Source: Azorinus chamasolen (taxonomy: Eukaryota; Mollusca; Bivalvia; Cardiida; Solecurtidae). From it: a stretch of DNA of 64,000 nucleotides. How positions within the stretch are numbered: the stretch's first letter is position 1; every line of letters begins with the position of its first letter. The stretch spans positions 44,245,552 through 44,309,551 of the forward strand of contig OY755252.1 in NCBI GenBank assembly GCA_963576725.1, read 5' to 3'. This document shows, in pieces, positions 57,376 to 64,000 of the stretch. Made by a program: the position numbers and the translations under genes. Under the pieces are notes generated by a model. The model did no database searches and was not told where the DNA came from. It worked only from the letters and a program-made list of their open reading frames with translations.

Positions 57376-58689
57376 GGTGTCCATGGTGTCATTATTTCTT
57401 TATGAATATTCATTAGAAAGCAGTTACACGCCTGGTATGCAATATATCTCTTGCGTATATAATCATAGCAAGGACATATATAAATAAAAAATAATATTCA
57501 TCTTCAATATCTAAAATATTACAACACTGGCAGTGTCTTTGGTCTATATTTTCAATTTCTGGGATATTTTCTCGCGCATATCTGCCCGTCTGAATTCAAA
57601 CCAAATTCTTTTTTACGGTGAAATGCCTATTTTCATCGCCTACCTACCGGAAAGTTTTCCAAATCCATATGTACTGTTAAACCATAGCTGTTGTTAGTCA
57701 ATAAAGGAGAAAAAACTCTCACCTTTTGTTTATTTTATATCGGCAAAAAACAGGTCATGATTTGTGTGTGAAAATAACTATCAAACTGGTTAACTCTTTC
57801 ACCGTCGTATGCTATTTTTTCAAACAGTCTAACTCTATCCGAGTAACGCGGCGTCTCGTCAGGAGTTGGCAACCTGAATATAGTTCTGTAAAGACATTGA
57901 CGATCCTTCCAGTTTGAAGTTCTAAGCAGACGGTTTCAGGAGAAGAAAATTACATTAAAGCCAGTCTAAACTGGAATTTAAAGAACAAGAATTGAAATCC
58001 GTTTAGGCAAGGGCTGTTGAATGCAGGGTAAAAATTAATCTGTGTGTGACTTTCTTCCTATATGAAGGTTCCACACAGCATTGACTCTAATTAAAAAACG
58101 TCCAGTTTGGAGAGGACTTTCTGTATTAGGACCCACGAGAGGTATAGTGCATTCCATTTAGATACGTTCAATAAGGCCGACGACGATTTTGTACTACCGG
58201 TATTGCAGTGTTTTAACTGCCATATACTCGGAACAAAACAAAATAAATTTACATACTTGTCGATAGCGACAGAGTCTTATATCTTGACTCCGATTTCGTT
58301 TAACGTCACTATGTAAAGAGGGTTTCGTATTCCTTAACCCTTTCCCTAATGAATGTTCATGTAAAGAAATAATGACCTAGTGAATAGTTATTAGCTAACG
58401 TTTATACTGAAATTAAGCTCCGATATTTAGTCCCTGATAGTCATATAGTATCATATATAGAATATTCCTTAAACAAACACAATACACGTAGATCCTTATG
58501 AAACAGATCACACAGGAACTATCAGAATTTTGAAAATGCGTAAAAATGTGTAACTGGTATTGTACATGAAACCACAATTAGCATGACTTCTCTCGGAGAC
58601 GATCTGTGTAATTCAGAATATTTACAGCAGTAAAGTCTATACACTGCATGGTCTAACGCTGTATGATGTGGATGCCTTTTAATGGAATT
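57376..58689. other. Unique-looking spacer at the centre of the inverted duplication
   Basis: No gene recognised. A decayed family C MITE lies near 57990-58115 (ggctgttgaatgcagggt) and a family A/long-form fragment starts TTAACCCTTTCCCTAATGAA at 58336. The ORFs 57726-57917 and 58107-58316 have no features. Confidence 0.45.
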
Positions 58690-59180
58690 CAAATGTCAGT
58701 TTGAGTGTGAGTTTGAGTTAGAGAGAGAGAGAGCAAAAGATAGGAAAGGGAGAGACAGACAGACATATAGATAGATAGGATGAATGGACTGGTGCGTAAG
58801 TGGGTCAGGGATAGACATACAGAGAGATATGGAGTCATAGGAGAGAGAGAGAGACATAGAGAGAGACGAGAGATGATGATGGAAGGGGATAGAGCTAGAG
58901 AGGAGATCGGAGAGAGAGAGAGAGGTCACGGGGAAGAGAGATAGAAACAGATAGGGTGGATCAGATAGAGAAAGACAGATAGGCTGATGTATAGATGGAT
59001 GGCATTATGGTAAGCAGGTTGATGATAGTGAGCGAGAGAGAGAGAGGGGGAGAGTAAAGAGAGAGGAAGAGAGGAAAAAGAGCGTTATAGAAGAGAGAGA
59101 AAAAGAGAGAAATAATTAGAGAGAGAGAGAGAGGACGGACGGGCCCGTTAGACAGACAGAAACTTGTACACACACTTACA
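58690..59180 (+). repeat. Purine-rich (GA)n-type tract, inner edge of right arm
   Basis: Imperfect gagaga/gacagaca runs. Complementary partner in character of the pyrimidine tract at 55716-56300. Confidence 0.88.
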
Positions 59181-60125
59181 AAGAGAGACAGACACGGGTA
59201 CAGGCACAGAGACTCACAATGACATACAGTAAAACTTGTCTTAAGCGACCGGACAAAGGAATCTTAAAAAGGGTTGTTGCTTAATGCAGGGCAAATGTAA
59301 CGCGGAAAGCTCATAAAGGAGCTTTCTGCATTAATTTTGAGTTTTGACCTGCATTAAGCTGCCACCTGCCTTTCAGACCATTAATATTAGCTCTTTTTAT
59401 TTTTTCTTACTCTACTAGCATCTCAGACGAAGGTAGGTATGTCTATCTTTCTGTCTGTCTCTCTGTATATCTGGTCGTCCGTCCGCTGGCCCACTTTCAT
59501 TTGTCACCTTTTTCGGGTTAATTAGTTGTTTGTCGCAGCTAGTTTCAATTGGCTACTTTAAACTGTTTGTCTAAAAGTTAGCCTCCAACGTATTGCAAGG
59601 AAAAGGTAAGCAAAAAAGACGCTTTTAATAACCCAGAAATGTATGTAAAAGCATTAAAGAATTATCGTATCTTATCGTAAAATAATGATAAATAAAGACC
59701 TAGAAAAAAAATTACAACATCTTTACGTTCGGATGGATGGGCCTCGATCGTCGGATGTCTGATTGACCAAACAAAAACAACAAAAACAATAAAATAAAAG
59801 TAATAAACTCAAAGTTCTTTATACCAACAGGTGAAATAGTACAATAGAATAAATCCCACGAATTATTTACAGGAGACATACTCTGGGGAAAAAATACAGC
59901 ATCTTTACTTTCAGATGAAGGTGGGGCTAATGTCCGGGCCGATTTACCAATTAAAAACACCAAAAACAATAAAACATAAGCTATAAACTCCAATTTTCTT
60001 TTTACCAACATGTGAAATAGTACCACAACATCAGTCCCGCGAAATATTAACTGGATACATGCCCTAGGAAGAAAGATATAGCATCTTTACTTATACGTTA
60101 CGTATACGTTACTGTCTTTAGGTAC
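59170..60125 (-). repeat. Right arm of the imperfect inverted duplication
   Basis: Reads in reverse-complement order like 54100-55715: GA tract, family C MITE (59227-59415), the block ggtcgtccgtccgctggccc near 59470, two to three 180-bp units, and gtatacgttactg at the outer end. It lacks the ~0.6-kb segment present in the left arm. Confidence 0.75.
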
Positions 60126-61639
60126 TCCGACCTATTTCCTTAGTAAAATGCAACCTGCTCTTTTTAAAGCAAATAATACCTTAATAATGTTTTTTTTTTA
60201 TTATGAGTACTGTATAATATTTCCCCAGTACAAAGAGAAGTTAGAACATACAGCATCAACGTTCAATAACTATCTAAAAAGCTACTAGGCATTTCTTGTA
60301 ATTAGCTATCACTGAAATACTTCTCATATCTGCCTAAATTTTAAATCTTTTTACACTACTGGCTTGAGCATTTTAAATTTTAAACAGACAAAACCTTGCA
60401 TAATGCGGCATCTCACCAGGATCCAAACTGTTTGAAACTTTAACCAAACTGCAATGAAATGAGAAAAAATAATTTTAAGGATTGTTGCAGACGAAACATT
60501 ACTTAGTTTGCTCAGAATTGACTTGACGTGAATATCTATCCGGATATGCTAATGGCAGCAGGGTATAAATACTATATTGAAATATCTCTCCTCGTAAATA
60601 TCTATACGCGGTTATTGAAATTTTTTCTAGAAAGCGTAATAATGCCATTATCGCATTAAAATGACGTGCTAGTGCCATATCTATATTGCCACCACAAAAT
60701 ATAGGTAGATTCAGCCCGAAAATAGTTTAAGGCCCGATGCCGAAGGTCACTATAATGCAATTAGGCCCGAAGTGGGCTGTACTATTTCTTATAGTATACC
60801 GCATTCCTTTGTTCACGTAAGTATTTTAGCAGTTCTGTGTCGCTCCGTGATTACCTCAGTTTAATAAGTTTTTCCTTCAGCCGTATTAATTTGCAAATCA
60901 AATTACAATTAGATCTATTGGCTTTACTAAAGTTAAAAACATTTTAGTATCAATTTATTCAAGCTGAATAATAATCATTATCACTGTATGGTAGCACTGT
61001 ACGCCGACAATAATCGGAATTTTCAATATGGCGGACGTGTAGTGTCGACGAGGTAAGTGTCCTTTGTTTTTGGTCTAAACTTTTTTAATACGGCATCTCC
61101 TACACTAAATTTTATATGAAATGCAAGACCATAACACCCCAAATCAACGGCTACTAATCGTTTTTGGTACAATCGTAGCGTCTTCCTAAAATATGTAGGC
61201 AAACACGGCGTGTTGAGAATTTAAAAAATGAAGCGAGAGAACTGAACAAAACTGACGATTATTCTGCTTAAATGAATGCATTGATAAAAGTATGTGTCCA
61301 CAAGTACGAAGACTTCCACCTTCTCATGCATGTCCATTATTTGCTCATCAAAACCCGTTCTAGTAGATGTTTGACGAGTTTTAAAATTTACATGATTTAC
61401 GCCACGGTGCATAACGTAAACAAAACAATGTACGCCACGGAGAGAGCGATTTATGTACGCCACGGTGATACGGATCTAGGCGATATCTGTACGCCACGAT
61501 GCAGATATAAAGGAAAAAACCAGATAGCCTGCCTTTCTTTTGTGACATTTACTAAATTCTTATTTGTCGAATTTGTTTTGAAAGTCCGTGATCGTCCTGA
61601 GTTCGAAAAAATGACACTTTGATATTTTTTTGCAAAGTC
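60126..61639. other. Non-coding, with a possible plus-strand promoter or first exon
   Basis: Mostly AT-rich with no MITEs. The word tacgccacg occurs several times at 61398-61500. The plus-strand ORF 61272-61622 passes through those repeats and has no domain, so I do not call it a gene. Confidence 0.4.
61020..61055 (+). promoter_or_regulatory. Possible transcription start region (YY1-like ATGGCGGAC) with donor
   Basis: tttcaatatggcggacgtg resembles the YY1-type AANATGGCGG initiator common at animal housekeeping gene starts. About 20 bases downstream is a consensus splice donor (GAG|GTAAGTGT). Together they could mark a short non-coding first exon of a plus-strand gene extending beyond the window. 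The ATG itself opens only four codons. Confidence 0.3.
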
Positions 61640-62470
61640 TGGTCTTAAAAAAGGTTTCAAATGTATTTAAAACGTTCATGTTACGACCATCCTGTACAAT
61701 TGCCCAACAAAGCTACATACGGTGGTGTACAATCCCTTTTCTGAACTTAATTTTATAACACACTCAATCATTTCACGTAATGTATTGGTAGGTAGACTAT
61801 ATCCCTTGAGACCGTATACTATAGAAAATACGTGGTATGATTCGGGATTATTCTGACGATCCGTGTCTAAAAGCATAAAACCTAGGAACTCTGAAGCTTT
61901 TAAATTGTTCTACTGAGTTGACATGCTCGATCAATAGTGGTTTCATATCTTCTAACACAGTCCTGTACTTCCTTGATGTGTACCCTTTGCTTGCTACCTA
62001 GTAGTCTTGTATGTTGCAGCAGTTAAAGTTTTACATTCATCTACTTCAGCTATAAAGGATACACCGTCTTGGATGAATTTGTCGATTTTTTCGTGTATGA
62101 CTTTTATTTCGGGTGACTTTCTGGCAGGTCATACTGCTGTTTTCATTCTCATCCGCAATGTCGATAATACGCAAAGAAATATGACCGCTGGAAAATTCGG
62201 GATGTACAGTTTTATTTGTTTTTTGTAAGATATCTGGAATTACTTGATAGTTTAGAGTTCTGAATCAAAGTTTACCACTCTCTAAATTCAGAACTTGGTT
62301 GGAATGCGTCTTAATTGTATGCCAGATACAATCATCGTCCTTACCGTCATAATCACAGTAGTAACATCGATATACGACTCTGATAAACGCTAGACTGTCG
62401 CAGGACAGCAAAGTTCGCCTATTGTAGACCTTGTCTACAAAGATGAAGTCCAAAATATTTTTCTATTTTA
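61640..62470 (-). pseudogene. Decayed copy of a repeated mollusc-type coding family with a C2H2-like finger
   Basis: Fragments in shifting minus-strand frames: FIFVDKVYNRRTLLSCDSLA, then VYRCYYCDYDGKDDD with WHTIKTH (Cys-x2-Cys ... His-x4-His, like a C2H2 finger), VIPDILQKTNKTVHPEFSSG, and finally MLLDTDRQNNPESYHVFSIV and YGLKGYSLPTNTLREMI. Stops and frameshifts fall between them. The order and motifs resemble an uncharacterised multi-copy protein family I associate with bivalve genomes; that is recollection, not a search. Function unknown. Confidence 0.5.
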
Positions 62471-62975
62471 ACTGAACTACATCAATGTTAAACCTACTTG
62501 CAAATTCTATTCCAAATACCAGCTACCTATGACAAGTATTTCATGTTGTATTAGTGCATCTTAACACTTACCCCAAAACTTTTACCTTGATATTTCAGCC
62601 CAAAAGCTAAGTCCAAAACGGGTGAAATTTTGACTAAAAGTCAATTTTATTTTAAATTTCAACTATGCTACATCAATGTTCAACACACCGGGAACCTTCA
62701 TTTCAAGTATCAGCTTCCGAGGGCAAATATTTCATGTAGTATTAGTACATTTCAACACTTACCCCAAAACTTTAACCTTGAGATCTCAGCCTAAAAAGCT
62801 AAGTCCAAAACAGGTGAATTTTTGACTAAAATTCAGTTTAATTTTAACTTCACTACATCAATGTTCAACACACCGGGAACTTCCAATTCAAGTATCAGCT
62901 TCCTAAGGCAAATATTTCATGTAGTATTCGTGCATTTCAACACTTACCCAAAAACTTTAAGAAAAAGCCAACGCC
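62471..62975. repeat. Tandem repeat, ~188-bp unit, about 2.7 copies
   Basis: actacatcaatgttcaacac recurs at about 62475, 62667 and 62851, each followed by tatttcatgt.gtatta and caacacttaccccaaaactt. The array ends in gccaacgccgacgccaacgc and a small palindrome ccctattcttcgaatagg. Confidence 0.88.
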
Positions 62976-64000
62976 GACGCCAACGCCGGGATGATTCCAT
63001 AAGCCCCCTATTCTTCGAATAGGCGAGCTAAAAAAGCATAGTTGTTATTTCTCTCCAAAGAGTGCAGTACTAAGTAAAAACAAAGTCTGAAGCAGCTTAC
63101 TACAGAAATGTATATAACCAAAGCATTATAAAGGAAATAACGCCGCTAATGTTGCAAATGCCGGTCTGTTAACAGTTTTGTAAGTAATTGACTTTAAAAT
63201 GAGTTACAACGTTGTTAAACGTGATCGGAGGTAAGTGAAAATTAGGTCAAGGTGAACGTGCGGCTGTGTGATGTGAGTGGATTGTGAATGGTCCAAAGTA
63301 ATGACTGTGTGAGTATTGAAGATCTCGGACAGGTGATATAGCTGTTAAATGAAAAACAAAGCAACATTGATTGTTTCATTTGCAAATAACGTCAAAGTCA
63401 CATTCAAGTTTGGCGATATGAGTAGATGACCACTGGTCGAATCTAACGTATATGTAAGTTTTCATGTATTAATCAAGCAGTAGTGGTGTAAATAATTTTT
63501 TTAAGAGAATAACCGCACTCAAGATGGTGTTCTAAGTGCAAATGACGTCAAGAGGTTGGTGATATGTGCGGATGGCCAATGATCCAAGGTAATAACTGTG
63601 TACGTGTTCAGGGTATAAGAAAAGCCTTGTTAGTGCAACCTACCACTGTGGTTAAATACAGTGATGGTGTTAGTTCTAACTTAAACTTTGAAACCCGTTT
63701 ACCCATGCCCAACCATGTGGTTTTCTAAGCGCAAATGATGTCAAGGTCAAAGGCAGTGTGTGTGATATGTACATAGTACTAACAAAATACGACATAAAAA
63801 AATGAAATTAGCATCTGAACGTTACACACAAACAACTTCGGAAACCAGCTGTATTAAAATTTAGGTGACTAGTATATGTAACGTACAAATGTCAGTTACA
63901 TATTTTATCTACAGAAGGGAGAGTGGAAATTTGTTCTTAACTGCACAATGGCGTACATACTTTTTGCTACATCCGTATCGCCGTGGCGTACATAATTCGC
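62976..64000. other. Non-coding end of window with weak ~170-190-bp repeats
   Basis: Related pieces with gcaaatgacgtcaagg and gtgatatgtg recur near 63375, 63540 and 63730. No gene is seen. The last 30 bases contain an inverted copy of 61452-61475. Confidence 0.45.

Overview
This window is AT-rich animal nuclear DNA with GT-AG introns, a multi-exon gene and dense transposon-derived sequence. The IAP-type gene, the Ty3-like, Penelope-like and RTE/CR1-like fragments, the many short palindromic MITEs and the long-period satellites together suggest a mollusc, most likely a bivalve. That is an inference from content; no sequence search was possible.

The host gene is on the minus strand from 48,917 to 20,579. 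I assembled it by hand as seven coding exons: 48917-44694, 42692-42524, 33367-32969, 30658-30599, 26324-26224, 24400-24352 and 20775-20579. Every junction is GT-AG, every intron phase agrees, and the total is 5,199 nt (1,732 aa plus stop). It is an inhibitor-of-apoptosis (IAP/BIRC) type protein with a very long repeat-bearing N-terminal region, a divergent BIR, a canonical BIR split over three exons (C-x2-C-x16-H-x6-C) and a C-terminal C3HC4 RING.

Layout: 1-1190 is the 5' part of a minus-strand coiled-coil ORF that runs off the window; a possible LTR and primer-binding site upstream suggest it may be a retroelement Gag. 4.1-10.8 kb is a minus-strand Ty3-like retrotransposon with an intact gag, a pol broken by frameshifts and a tRNA-complementary primer site. 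11-20 kb is a field of palindromic MITEs and two copies of a non-autonomous DNA element. 20.6-48.9 kb is the IAP-type gene; its introns hold MITEs, a LINE fragment, a Penelope-like RT remnant and satellites. 50.3-51.9 kb is a decayed plus-strand Ty3-like pol. 54.1-60.1 kb is an old inverted duplication around pyrimidine/purine microsatellites. 61.6-62.5 kb is a decayed coding relic, followed by a ~188-bp tandem repeat.

The strongest observation is that the 60-nt exon carrying the Cys-x2-Cys ligands of the canonical BIR lies between two ~0.5-kb, nearly identical, oppositely oriented Penelope-like arms (28527-29039 and 31269-31814). The exon is frame-neutral (phase 1 to 1). This arrangement predicts skipping or circularisation, which would switch the BIR off without disturbing the RING.
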